The position numbers and the translations under genes are program-made. A model generated the notes under the pieces. The model searched no databases. It had not been told where the DNA came from and saw only the letters and a program-made list of their open reading frames with translations. A stretch of DNA of 64,000 nt from Climacium dendroides (lineage: Eukaryota; Streptophyta; Bryopsida; Hypnales; Climaciaceae), in assembly GCA_950106755.1 (NCBI GenBank), contig CATNNA010000008.1, forward strand, positions 1,364,001 through 1,428,000, written 5' to 3'. Position 1 is the stretch's first letter. Every line of letters starts with the position of its first letter. Positions 34,650 to 46,090 of this stretch are shown piece after piece.

Positions 34650-36190
34650 CGTGGTACGTTTAGGAATTTAGTGTGACAAGATGATACCCGGGTAGTTTGG
34701 GCTGATTCCGGGGAATTTGTGTGGGTGTGGCTGGTCATTTCTTTCCGTGACATTCTGAATTCTAATTCGTAGACCTTAAGGAAACCCTAAACCCTAAGCA
34801 ATGGACCCTAAGCACTGAACCCTAAACAAACCCTGGAACTGAAGCACTGGACCCTAAACAATGAATGCCAATTTCTGAACCCTAAACCCTAAACAAAGTC
34901 CCGTGCATTATAACTCACCTCGGGAATTGAAAAATGAGGACCTTGAAATGCAATGCAGATGGATTAATCTCCAAAACCTGCAAGATTATCCACATTTTCA
35001 ACAAATTCAAGAGTTGAAAAAAGCCAAAAATATCAAAAACAACATCTCAAACCAAAAGACCACCTAAACCTAAAACCAAAAAGTCATTGCACAAACCTAC
35101 AACATCCCAAACAAGCATGTTTCCATCTAGCAACTCCCAAACCATGAATTCTAATAGAATACAACAAAGCTCAAGAGAACTAAAAAAGGAACATACACAC
35201 ACGATACATTCCGCAAGTTAAACCCCACTAACACATTCATTGGACATTGCAGCTAGCTTTACAACAATCACAGAAATCACTATTCAAAGTTGAGATGGTG
35301 CAAGAGAATTGAAATTAATATATACTTGAGTTTCTACAAGCAAGCGGTATGCAACTTCAGCCTCAACTTAGCTCCTACTTTCAATGTAGCTGCTTATTAT
35401 GGACTCCACAATCTTGTAACTCCAATGCTACAATTGTCAATCTGAAATGCAAAAAACAAACCAATTTTAAAAAACTTACATTGCAAACCAAATGCCAAGA
35501 AACAAACTGCAAACATATTCCAAGCAACCAAATTCCTTCCAACAATTACAAAGAAAGATCCAATCTGTTGGGAGCAAATACCTCCTAATACAATACACAA
35601 CTCTTATCAAAAAGCAAATACCTCCAAACACAATACACAACTCTTATCCACAATAATTGAATTTCAACAAGATTCTTTGGGCACCCAACACAATGCGATT
35701 TCATCCTCAGTTTTTTTTGCAAATTTTGAGTTCATATTTGTAATTAGAGACCTCACATTAGTTAAGACAGAATTGAAATATGCCCTAGACATGGCTCAAA
35801 ATTGGGAACATGATTTTACTTTTATTCCAAGAGAACTCCACATTACCTTGTTGGGCTCACTTCGTGGACATGATTTAGCTAGTGTCCTGTGACGATGAGA
35901 ACAGGAACAACAGTCGACCTAATTCTATACAAAATGACATCGAGCTAATTCTATACAAATGACATCGATTCAGTTCCATTACTACAGTTTGCTGAAGCAA
36001 GGGAATTTATCTCGTTCTAAGCCCCGATTCCAATTTGCGATGTCCACTGTCGGGGTTTTAGGGTTCAGGGTTTTGCGTATGAAATCCTTCAGAGTATGCA
36101 ATTCAAATTTTTTCATGAAAGAGATTAGCGCCCTCTCAAGCAAGGTCGAAAGCACATATCAAACAGAGCAAGGAAAGAAAGGATACCTGA
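34650..36190. other. Unassigned AT-rich DNA with CCCTAAA-like runs
   Basis: No gene supported. Degenerate CCCTAAA/CCCTAAG units occupy 34785-34905. A motif CTAATTCTATACAAATGACA occurs twice at 35920-35970 and once near 28683, just past the end of the methyltransferase-like gene. A frame at 35677-35892 is unsupported. Confidence 0.5.
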
Positions 36191-36199
36191 TACCCTAAA

Positions 36200-36880
36200 C
36201 CGCTGCTGCTGCGAGCGACCTCTACTGCTGCGAGCTACCTCTGCTGCTGCGACGAATGCTGGTGCGCCCTATGCTCCGGCGCCCTATGCTTCGACGAATG
36301 CTGCGAGCGCCCGAGTGCTCCGACGAATGCTGCTGCGACGAATGCTCCGAGCGCCCGAGTGCTCCTCTACTGCAAGACCGTGCTCTCTGCTGCAAGACCA
36401 GCGCCCTCTGCTGCAAGACCGTGCTCCCTCACTCTCCTCCAACCCACAATGTCTTCTGCAATCGCGCAGCTCTCTCAACGAGCAATCCAGGTTCCACCTT
36501 CCGCTGTGAGCATGGAAAATCTTGCTCCCTCACTCTCCTCCAATCCCACAATCCGACACCTCTACTCTACTGTGAAAACTGAAAAACAAAAAACACGAAA
36601 ACAAAACAAAAACACACACTCACACTGCACAACACGACAGAGCAACAAAACACAACGAAACAACCCAAACCCTAACCAGCCCGAACCCTCCATCCCGCGA
36701 CGAACCCGCCCGAACCCACCCGATCCTGTTTCCGCCTGCCCAAACCTGTTCCCGCCCGCCCGAATCTGTTCCCGCCTGCCCGAACCTGTTCCCGCCTGCC
36801 CGAACATGTACCCGCCCGCCCAAACCTGTACCCACCCGGACCCGGACCCACCTTAGGAAACCGTACCCGGATTTGCCCAA
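36200..36880. repeat. GC-rich low-complexity repeats
   Basis: 36205-36440 repeats a short GCTGCTGCGACGAATGCTCC-like unit, and 36700-36860 repeats a CCCGAACCTGTTCCCGCCTG-like minisatellite of about 27 bp. Frames are open on both strands owing to the repeats. Confidence 0.75.
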
Positions 36881-36989
36881 ACCGGTACCTGGACACGCCT
36901 ATGGAACCCGAACCCGTACCGGCTTTATACTTCTTTTGCATTACTACTCGAGTGCCCTGTGGCATTGCCACAATGAAAACAAAAATAAA

Positions 36990-37320
36990 AGTAATTTTTA
37001 AATTTTCTTAAAAACCAAAAACAACTCAAAAATGCATAACTTTCTAACTGTAAGTTGGAATGCCATGAAACCAAGCCTATGCACCCCTCCTCGCCAAGAA
37101 CTCTCCAACGATACCAAAATTGTGACCAAAATAACTAAAAAATGCACAACTTTCTCACCGTGAGGCAGAATGCCACAAAACCAAGCCCGTGCACGCCTCC
37201 TTGTCAAGAGCTTTCCGACGGTACCAAGATTGCAACCAAAATATAAGAAAAAATAATTTTCTAATTTTCTAGAACCAAAAATAACTCGAAAATGCACAAC
37301 TTTCACACCCTTCACGAAGC
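36990..37320. repeat. About 115-bp imperfect tandem repeat
   Basis: The block 'AATGCA-AACTTTC' recurs near 37030, 37140 and 37290, the first two followed by related 'GAATGCCA-AAAACCAAGCC' stretches. No gene seen. Confidence 0.6.
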
Positions 37321-37624
37321 TTTTGAGATTCGTTCACGAAGCTTTTGAGATTTACAAGTTCTTCCTTGAATTTTTTTTTTCGGGTGCCAATGTTAGTAAC
37401 AATTGAATCAAATTTCTAATGCATTTTAATGTATCTGTATTTTTTACCATATTCACTATTTGATTCATGTATTTACCATATTCACTATTTCATTCATCTA
37501 TTGATTATATCAGTATATGTTTATTTCTTAAATAAATTATATGAATATTTTAGTAATTTTCATTTAAATATTTATTAAAATTCTTGCTCTGCATTCTATC
37601 ATACTACTAAAATCACTAGGCTTT

Positions 37625-37718
37625 CTGTAATATCACCTTTTTACACTGTGTGATATTATAAAGCTTCAATGGCTATTTGACCTATAATAGCACAGAGTGT
37701 AAAAAGGTGATATTACAG
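37625..37718. repeat. Hairpin-forming inverted repeat (MITE-like)
   Basis: Arm CTGTAATATCACCTTTTTAC starts at 37625 and pairs with GTAAAAAGGTGATATTACAG ending at 37718. Pairing extends inward through ACACTGTG/CACAGAGT with one bulge. The loop is about 40 nt. Confidence 0.8.
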
Positions 37719-38219
37719 AGGTAAAGTGATATTATGGAGGCTTCATATTTCTTGGCTTCATACTTCATTTTACTTCCACAATTCTATGATTTTCTTTTCT
37801 TACTACAAAATGATTTGAAGTTTTGTTAAATAAAAGCAATTTTGAATTCTACAATAAAGTATTTACAAAGTCTTTACAATCTGACAAATTTGCATTTTAA
37901 TTCTTCAATTTTGGTCACCGCTGCTTGTAAGTGAAAAAATTCATCAAGTGGTGGTGTCCTTGCAAATGTTTTCATGTTTACAAAGATTTCAAAAAAAAAT
38001 TATGATATAAAGATTTTCTTTAATTACTTTGTATTGCACAATATATATATTTCCAAAAAGTATTGTATGAGAATGTCAATATTTTCATTTAAAGATTATA
38101 AATACTTTATTAATCTACATTCTATCACATAAGAATTTGATGAAAATAATATAGTTAACGTGTAGCAAAGCAAGCGCCAACCGCTAGTCTAATACATAAA
38201 AATTCTAATGAATGATTGA

Positions 38220-39040
38220 AATTTTGAGGATGAATGCGTCTGGTAGGATTCATTGAAAAAAATATTTGAAAAGAACCCTATTGCTTTCCTACACTTTGTC
38301 AATTGAAAATTTGAAATGGGTTTTAAATAAAATCCTCTAAAAATCATGTTGTATTTAATAGAAACCAAACCAATAAATTATATCGTTTTGACGTGGAAGC
38401 ATGTCCAAAAACATAACACACAAGTTGCAAATCTTTGAAATAATAAGGATTCATGGGAAAATGAAGTTTAAGAGAACCCTATTGCTTCCCCACACTTTTC
38501 CAAGTGAAATGGGTTTTAGAAAAAAGACTCTAAAAATCATGCTGTATTTAATAGAACCCAAACCAATAAATTATATCGGTTTGACGTGCAAGCATGTCCA
38601 AAAATGTAACACACAAGTTGCTATTGTTCAAAATAATTAGGGTTCATGGAAAACTTAATTTTAAGACAACCCAGCCTATTGCTTCAATAAACTGTCTTCT
38701 TCATTTAAAATGGATTTCAAAACAAATACTCTAGAAATCATGCTGTATTTAATAGAATCCAAACCAATAAATTATATCGGTTTGACGTGCAAGCATGTCC
38801 AAAAACGTAACACACAAGTTGCAATTGTTCAAAATAATTAGGATTCATGGAAAAACTTAATTTTAAGACAACCCTATTGCTTCCCCACACTTTTTCAAAT
38901 GAGTTTCCAAAAAAAAACTTTAGGATTGATGTTGTATTTAATACAAACCAAACCATTAATTTGTATCGGTTTGACGTGGAAGCATGTCCGAAAAAATAAC
39001 ACACAAGTTGCAAATCTCTGTGAAATAATTCGGATTCATG
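38220..39040. repeat. About 190-200-bp tandem repeat x 4
   Basis: The marker TTGACGTG(G/C)AAGCATGTCC recurs at 38388, 38581, 38782 and 38971. Each unit also has 'TGTATTTAATA-AA-CCAAACCA'. No coding support. Confidence 0.85.
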
Positions 39041-39049
39041 GAAAAATTA

Positions 39050-40170
39050 ATATTGCGAACATTATAAAAAGAATTTGAAAGTGCATGCAGTACAATTCCT
39101 TAGTATGTACAAAAACCTTGAATTCACTTCTAAATTAAATATTTGTTCAATATTTCAAAAACATGATATGAAATCATTTATTAATCTACAAAAATACCTG
39201 AACCCGAGACCCTAAAGACCCTAAACCCTAAACCGTAAAACCCTTATTGATAAAATCACATGCAAACACTTGGGTGGTGCAAAAGGTTGTGTTTGTCTAA
39301 ATTTACAAAGAGACCCTAACTTCAGCAAAATCAAATTGACTTCTAGAATTGCAAAAGAAAAAAAGACAATGAAGACTTCTTGCCTAGATTTTGTTACAAA
39401 TAGAATCTAGAAATTAGTGCTTAACGCTGCAAGAAAGCAACCTCATAAGTATTTAATAGCTGTCAGTGGCTATTTCTGTCATGAACAGTGTAGGCGGGAA
39501 TCAAAAATCAAAGGAATTTGTGGAAGGAGTTCGGTATTTTTAAATTCCGTCCTACAGCTCCCGCATTCGCATTCGCGCCTACACATTGCCGCCAAAATTG
39601 TTTTGAATGTCGTTGCATCCGCGCGCATTAGGGTACTCTCCTTCTCCGTCGCGAATGTATGGACGTTCATGCGAGATTTCACTTCTCTCATGTCATTACT
39701 GAATTCTATCAACTTCTGTACTTGTACTATCTAGAGTGTCGGAGTATTGCGCTTCGAGGATCTCGGTGAACGCGCTTGTTGCCTTCCGTATGTCCTCAGG
39801 TTAGAAGCCTTTAGCATTTTCAAACATTTTCATTCAATGGATTGGACATAGTTACTTTGTAAGCACATAGTAGTTTTCTGAGTGTGTATAATGTTTCTTT
39901 CAGCGCTGCCATCTATTGTCGAGTTCCTAGTTGCTGAAGTTGGTAGAGTGCGTGTGTTTCCAACGTTTATTACTGAAAATCGAGTTGCACGATTATGAGT
40001 TTTGGGCTTCCTCAATTTTTAGTGACAAGGTCTTTATTCAATGTTCAGTTCTCGACATCTGACTTGCAGAATTCTGAGAGTGCAGTGCCCGATTATCTCG
40101 CCGAGAAACCCGAAACCCGAGATCACGGTTACTACGAGACTGCCAACACAATGTCCGAGAAATCCAGAAT
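39050..40170. other. Unassigned region upstream of the palindrome array
   Basis: No gene supported. CCCTAAA-like units lie at 39203-39240. It may contain 5' exon or promoter sequence for the transposase-like gene, since that gene's first coding exon starts after a splice acceptor (41275), but I could not identify the exon. Confidence 0.3.
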
Positions 40171-40173
40171 TGT

Positions 40174-40535
40174 TTAGGTCGAGTCGACCTGAATACGAAC
40201 AATGGTACATGAGTAATTTTTTAATGCACTTCAGGTCAAGTCGATCTGAATGTGAGATTGTCTACATTAGTCATTCGTTCATGCAATTCAGGTCGAGTCG
40301 ACCTGAATGTGAGGTTCTCTACATTAGTCATTCGTTCATGCAACTCAGGTCGAGTCGACCTGAATGTGAGATTGTCTACATTAGTCATTCGTTCATGCAA
40401 TTCAGGTCGAATCGACCTGAATGTGAGGTTTTCTACATTAGTCATTCGTTCATGCAACTCAGGTCAAGTCGACTTGAATGTGAGATTGTCTACATTAGTC
40501 ATTCGTTCATGCAATTCAGGTCGAGTCGACCTGAA
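40174..40535. repeat. 57-bp tandem array with seven CAGGTCG palindromes
   Basis: Palindromes at 40174, 40230, 40287, 40344, 40401, 40458 and 40515, a period of 57 bp. Arms TTCAGGTCG / CGACCTGAA; spacers AGT (most) or AAT. The sequence between palindromes is itself repeated. Because 57 is a multiple of three, long false frames appear on both strands. Confidence 0.95.
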
Positions 40536-40629
40536 CTGACCCATATGATAGTAATTGAAGTAATCTGAAACGTATCCTAGGTAGATTGAATAGTTCTGTC
40601 ATCAAATATGTTAATGAAATGATATACAT

Positions 40630-41210
40630 GGCAATTCAGATCGAGTCGACCTAAACCGTATCTATAATTGTAATTTCGTTCAAGTGAAAATCTCCTAGAT
40701 ATCCTACTGAAATTCCCGATATTCACAAATTCAGTCACCAAGAATTTTGTACGTAATGATAATAGTGTGCAGATGGGATTCGGCTCACTGCAAGTCCTCA
40801 TTTCAAGTCGGTTCGACTTGAAGTGTGGGTACTCCCATCACAGACTTCAGTTCGAGAAGTTTGAGATTTTTAAAGGAATAAAATAGGGAATTCCCTGTCG
40901 AATTGAATAGATGAAGATGGATTCATTATCTCAGAGTACAATGGACACTTTAGGTCAATCCGAGCTGAAGTTCAGGATTGTACTCAGTCTTCTTACATTT
41001 ATATTTTCGGCTGACAAAATTTTATACAAGACAGGGGTCAGACACTTCAGGTCGATTCGACCTGAAAACAGAGTTTATATATATCTGAATTTATAAGGAA
41101 TTTTAATGAATGATGTCAATTGCAGTTGAAACGTAGGCTTCAGAAAATAAGTTCGTTGCTGTCATAGATGTACCTATAACATTTGGTCATTCAGGTCGGG
41201 TCGACCTGAA
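40630..41210. repeat. Five dispersed palindromes upstream of the transposase
   Basis: Copies near 40634, 40803 (arms CAAGTCG / CGACTTG, a matched change on both sides), 40950 (degraded), 41047 (spacer ATT) and 41190 (spacer GGT). Confidence 0.85.
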
Positions 41211-41281
41211 CATGAATGAAATTGCATGATCTATGTTGCAATTCACTTACCCTATTTCACATTGCATTTTTACAGGTATCC

Positions 41282-44151
41282 ATGGATACTATAGATGACC
41301 CTGATGACATGGACATGTCATCGGGTTCTGAATCCAGTGAATTCAGACATGATGAAGAGGATTTCATAGCATCTTCAGAAGACGAATTTCAGAATGTCGA
41401 AGTAATGAATGTTGGGGTCCCGGAATGCGAAGGTCTACCGCGTCGGCTTTGGAATACTCGAGTTGTCACCTTGTACAATGAGGTTGGAGTGCTTGTGGGT
41501 GAAGGTGTCTGTTATAGTGTGAACTCTGACCTCGTTTTGGGTGCCAATGGCCCTCTTGGTGACACCCACGTGGCGATCCACATCTCCAAAACACATATCG
41601 AAGAGGACCTACTAGAGGAACAAGTGTGCTCATTGTTGGCTTGGCCTATTCATCTTGTCCACTGTCGTGAAGCTAGCCTTAGAGACCATGAGGCTAGGGA
41701 CAAATTCAATTGTCTCCAACAGGCTCTCTTGAATCCGCCCTCTTCGACGTCTTCGAGACCATACACAAGTATGGTCCGAAATGTGCCCCGTGAAACAAAT
41801 TTGAAATCGAAGGAGTTGCTTACTCAAGATTCCATCCATGCAGTGTCTACTAAAATATGTTGTAGTCGCAACTGTGTTCAGCCATTTCCTAGGGATAAGA
41901 TTCAAGCCTTTCGTGAACGCATGTATCGCAACTCCACGTTCAAACACAGGACCTACATGAAAATGGATGTGCATAGGCAGTGCATATTGATGAGCGTGGT
42001 AGACGAATGGTGTCAATTAACAATACACCGGTATGTATACGAGCGTGGATGCATATAGCTGGGGTCCCTGAGGCCACATTCTATCGCTACCAATCGTATA
42101 TGAGGCGTGGTCGAGAGGCAAAGGACCATGGCAATAAGGGAACGGTGAAACCGAGGAAACACACTCAACAAGCTATAGCACCATTGAAGTGCATTCTGGA
42201 GAAAGAAGCAGATCACATGCCTCATCGTACAAAGACCCTGAAGTCAAGAGAGAAAGTTGTGGCCAAGATCCTACCTTCCACCTTCTAGTGGAAGGATAAG
42301 ATGAAAGAACTCAATGATGTCAATGCTTTTTTTAGACTGAGTGAGGTGTCAGCTTCGAACTTGAGTAAGATTAGGTGCTGTAAGTTCCTTGAGTATGAGG
42401 TGAAAAAGCTTGGAGACAATTTTGCGCGATGTGGTACGTGTGATAGATTGCAAGACCTAAAGAAGGGTGCTATAAGTGGGTCTCACAATGAATTGAAGTA
42501 TTCTCGGAAGTTGGATAGGCACGTTGAGATTGCTCGAGCTCATCGGGAGTTGTATTATGCAAACCATCACCGTTCAGTAGCTTTTCCACACGAATGCCTC
42601 ACAGTTATGCATGACAAGATGGATCATGCAAAGACTGCTTCTCCAGTCTTTTCCCATAGGAATAAGGAGCTTGATGGCCTTGTGAAATTGCCTGTGTCTA
42701 TCACTAGCATGATTGCTCATGGTCATGGAGATGTGCGTTACGCACATTATGGTTTGGATCTCTTTAAACACGATTCAAACTATACAATTGGTTCTATGGC
42801 AAAGTTGTTGCGGGATTTGGAATTGCCATCGAAGTCTTCTTCTTGGCAATTATTTTCTGGGTCAGGGTCTTCAAATTTGTTCAGGGCAGTGCTGCAGGGT
42901 AAAGAAATGTGCGACGCGTCACTGCCACCACCTCCAATGAATGCAGTTCCAGTAGTGCCTTTGCCTCCTATTTTGAACTTGCAAATAGACAATGCCACCG
43001 GCGACAACAAGAACAGATATGTTTTTTGTTTCTGGTCTCTACTTGTTGCTAACAAGATCTTCAGAGAAGTGTATGTCAACTTCATGATTGTTGGTCACAC
43101 ACACGACAACATTGACGTATTGTTTGGAAGATGGAGCATGCTGTTGAAGAAGGAGAACTTTCCAACAATCCCGGCGCTCATGAAGTCATTCATGGATGTT
43201 GAGTCCATTCCTACTATCCCTCACCTCATAGAGGAGGTGCCTGATTTCAAGCGTTTCATTGCAGGAAAATGGATGGATGGTGATGAAATCCTTGTGGGAC
43301 ACACAAGACCACAACAAGTGAAGTTCTACCTAGACTCTGTTGGATGCCCAGTCATGAAGTACAAGTTGAAGTGCACGGATGAAAACTGGTTAGGCAGGCA
43401 CGGTCAAGCCATTAAGTTGTGGAAAGAAGACGATGAAGGACGGAGTCTGTGGCCACGTGGTGTGCCTTTGCCAGTACCACTCAACCCAATGAAAGGTGTC
43501 AATGACATTGTCAAAGGTTTATTAGGATTCATAAACTATTGGGACGACTTGTGCAGAGCAGACGTGAGTGGAGAACATCGTAGGCGCTATGAGAATGTGG
43601 TGCGCTATTGGCGTGGTGTAAAGGCAGCTCTTCAAGAGCCACTTCCTACTTCTAGTGCTCTAAAAGACGATTTCTGGCCAATTACTCGTATTCAAGTGAC
43701 AGAAGCTGATCATTTAGACGAAGATGGCGAAGATCTCGAGGAGCATGGAGAGGATGAGCCTTATGTTGGGCCCTTGAGGGATCGTCCACAACCATCCTTT
43801 AGGGTGGCTCAAGATGTATACGAAGGGTATTTTGTTGCAGTTCGCCCTGCAGACAGTGACAACAGACCAGTTTGGATTGCTAGAGCATTGCCTAATCCAA
43901 ACTCTAACCCCGAGAAACCAAACTGTGTGCACATTCAATACTTTCGGCCAACATCACGCAATCAAGAAGTTCAAGACTTCTATGAAGGATGGGATAGTGA
44001 TAGAGGTTTGCTTTGGAGGGTTGATGAAACCGAAGAACCTGCATGGGAGACAACAAACGCTTTGATTACAACATGGAAGTCTCAAAACAGAAGAGGTACT
44101 TGCCAATGCAGAATCAAGATCCCTACAGTTCAAATCGAAATCATCAACTAG
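41282..44151 (+). pseudogene. DUF7869-like transposase
   Basis: The coding exon starts after a splice acceptor (TTTTTACAG at 41275) with ATG at 41282, and ends TAG at 44149. An acidic N-terminus ('MDTIDDPDDMDMSS') is followed by the domain shared with 1-832: 'GVCYSV-SDLVL', a 'CCSRNC--PFPRDKI-AFRERMY' block, 'IAGVPEATFYRYQ', and 'KIRCCKFLEYEVKKLGDNFARCGTCDRLQDLKK', which has spaced cysteines. The likely catalytic core has 'LQIDNATGDNKNRY' (near 42984) and 'VGHTHDNIDVLFGRW' (near 43090), acidic/His motifs typical of DUF7869-type proteins with an RNase H-like fold (from memory). The C-terminus has a 'YFVAVRPAD-----WIARAL' and 'VHIQYFRPT' segment of unknown role. One frameshift near 41978 and an in-frame TAG at 42286-42288 break it. 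It probably moves the palindrome-bearing element. Confidence 0.6.
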
Positions 44152-45030
44152 AGTTTGGCTTCATGTACATGATATGGAAAAATCATGTACATACATTGGA
44201 TGCATTTTAACTATGACACTCATATAGAGGGTATGTTTTATTTCTACATCTTATATGAAACTGTTTTTCATTGCTTAAGTGTTGGACCCTTAATATTATA
44301 ATAGATGATAGTCGTTTCAGTTTTTTTTAAAGGATATAGGTTTCCGTTGATTGATTCTATTTTAGTGTTTGATACTGCATGATTGTTTTCAAGTGTATGT
44401 TTTGTGTTTACAAAACAATGGAATTTAAATATAGTCTTTAATATATATATATATTTTATTCGTGAGCTATATTTTCTCTATTTTTTAATTCATTTTCTTA
44501 TTTGTGTATCACTAAATATATTTTATTTGAAATTACATTTCTATTGGAAAAAAAAATGTAGTGGATATATCCACTATTTATTTAGTTAACATGTAAAGTA
44601 CTTGTCACATTCTGGGTAGGAGGTCGGTTGGTTGTTACAACTTTCCTGCCGGCAAAGCTCACTTAGTAGCACCAAGTCATGTTTTTTCTCTCATGCGCTC
44701 ATACAAACCCAATGGGAATCAAACCCGGACCGCTTCAATGAGATGAACAACCCCTTACAACCAACCGTGGAGCTTATGACTTGGTGTTCAAAAGATGTCA
44801 TTCTCTTCACTTATATAAATCAGAATATATACCCTAAAGCAAACTTCATGTATTTCAACAGTCCATCACTAAAAAGACTCTCATTTTAATGGAAATTGTG
44901 TATTACAACTAGCAAAGTTAGTGTTTGCCCACCTAAACTAGTTAACATTACAATTCATTTTTTAAGGGCCTAAATGGAAAATATTATTATGAGAGGCCCT
45001 AAACCTCTCAAAATATTGAATATTATGTTT
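44152..45030. other. 3' flank of the transposase to the block edge
   Basis: AT-rich, no gene supported. Likely 3' end of the transposon. The edge near 45030 is defined by the return of family A LTR homology; I see no inverted terminal repeat. Confidence 0.4.
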
Positions 45031-46090
45031 TTCCGGATATCCCGGGGTTTTCAGTGATTGGTTGCCTGGATTTCCGGGTTTCCTTTTCAGGCTGTTAGGA
45101 GTTGACTTTGGGTTTTTGGTGTTAGTATTTTAAGGGTAGGCAAGTTAGTTGTCTGTAATTCCATTCTACCCCCTTTGATCTTAGTGCTTTCACGTATGTA
45201 TTATGATTTCCTTTTCTTAATCTAAGTCAGCTAGGGTGCTTCTAGCTGCACTTTGCTAGACGGAATCTTTAGCTCAGTGTATGCATGTATGTTTGTATCC
45301 TTGTACTAGAGAAAGAGAAGGGAGGGAGAGGAGGAATCCGGATCTTGAGCTACGGATCATCTGGGGGTGGAGCTAGTGAGAAGGAATGCGAGTTGAGTAA
45401 GGGAGTGTAAGTGTGACGTGCTTTTAAATTGCCGGAACGGCAATCCGGATAAGACGGTAGAGGTCCCTGCGAGTCCAAAACCAGAAGGGTTCTGTGCGGA
45501 GATAAGCAACCGCCAAAGGAAAGGAACTCCCACTACTTCGGAAGGTCTACCAACCTCCCCCTTGGTACATTGTCTTCTCTTTGAGATTCTATTCCTTTGG
45601 GTCTATGAGTTCTAATCCGTCGTTGTAGTTAGAGAGGTGTGAAAATTGCTCTGTGTGACCTGATTCCGGATCGGCCAATCCAGAAACTGTAAGAGAATAC
45701 TCCTCCCTCCTCCTACAACTGTGTTGTCTTAGGTGTGTTGTTCAATAGATTTAGAGTATAGAGAGGATAATTGTATAAGTGGTGAGTCCCCACCCCTTTC
45801 TAGATCAAGGGCGGACCCTTTGAGGGTAAAATAGAGGCAACACAAACCGGTAACAGAAGAGAGACGGAACTCAGTTCTGGGTGTGTCCGGATCCGGAATG
45901 GAATCCGGAATGTACTAAGTTTCCGGAATAAGGTAGGGAAGTGAAATAAGAGGGAATAAGTGAGTAGTCACAATCCGGATGCTTCTAATTCAATCGATAT
46001 CTTACTAGAAGTTCCCTGGAACAATAATTCGTGTCATCTTGCAACAATTTGTCGTTGTAAGGATACTTACGGCTAACTGCGCGTACGACA
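45030..46090 (+). repeat. Family A LTR, 3' part
   Basis: Matches 11327-14296 of the 5' LTR after removal of the CACTA element (about 1.06 kb each) and ends at the same GCGTACGACA. It preserves the empty CACTA site (near 45420-45430). Confidence 0.9.

Larger units (their letters stand above)
25416..45030. mobile_element. 19.6-kb block interrupting A-type LTR sequence
   Basis: Left of 25416 the sequence matches family A copy 1 up to 10848; right of 45030 it matches copy 1 from about 11327. Everything between is foreign: palindromes, a ParB/methyltransferase-like gene, an FCP1-like gene and a transposase. About 480 bp of LTR is missing at the join, and I see no target duplication or long inverted ends. 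It could be one large transposon, a nest of several, or foreign DNA between two separate A copies. Confidence 0.6.

Noticed and set aside
34785..34905. Telomere or chromosome end
   Set aside because: Units are degenerate, short and internal, with unrelated sequence on both sides.
40041..40568. Repetitive protein frames on both strands through the 57-bp array
   Set aside because: The unit is a multiple of three and lacks stops by chance, so open frames appear on both strands. The palindromes explain the sequence better.
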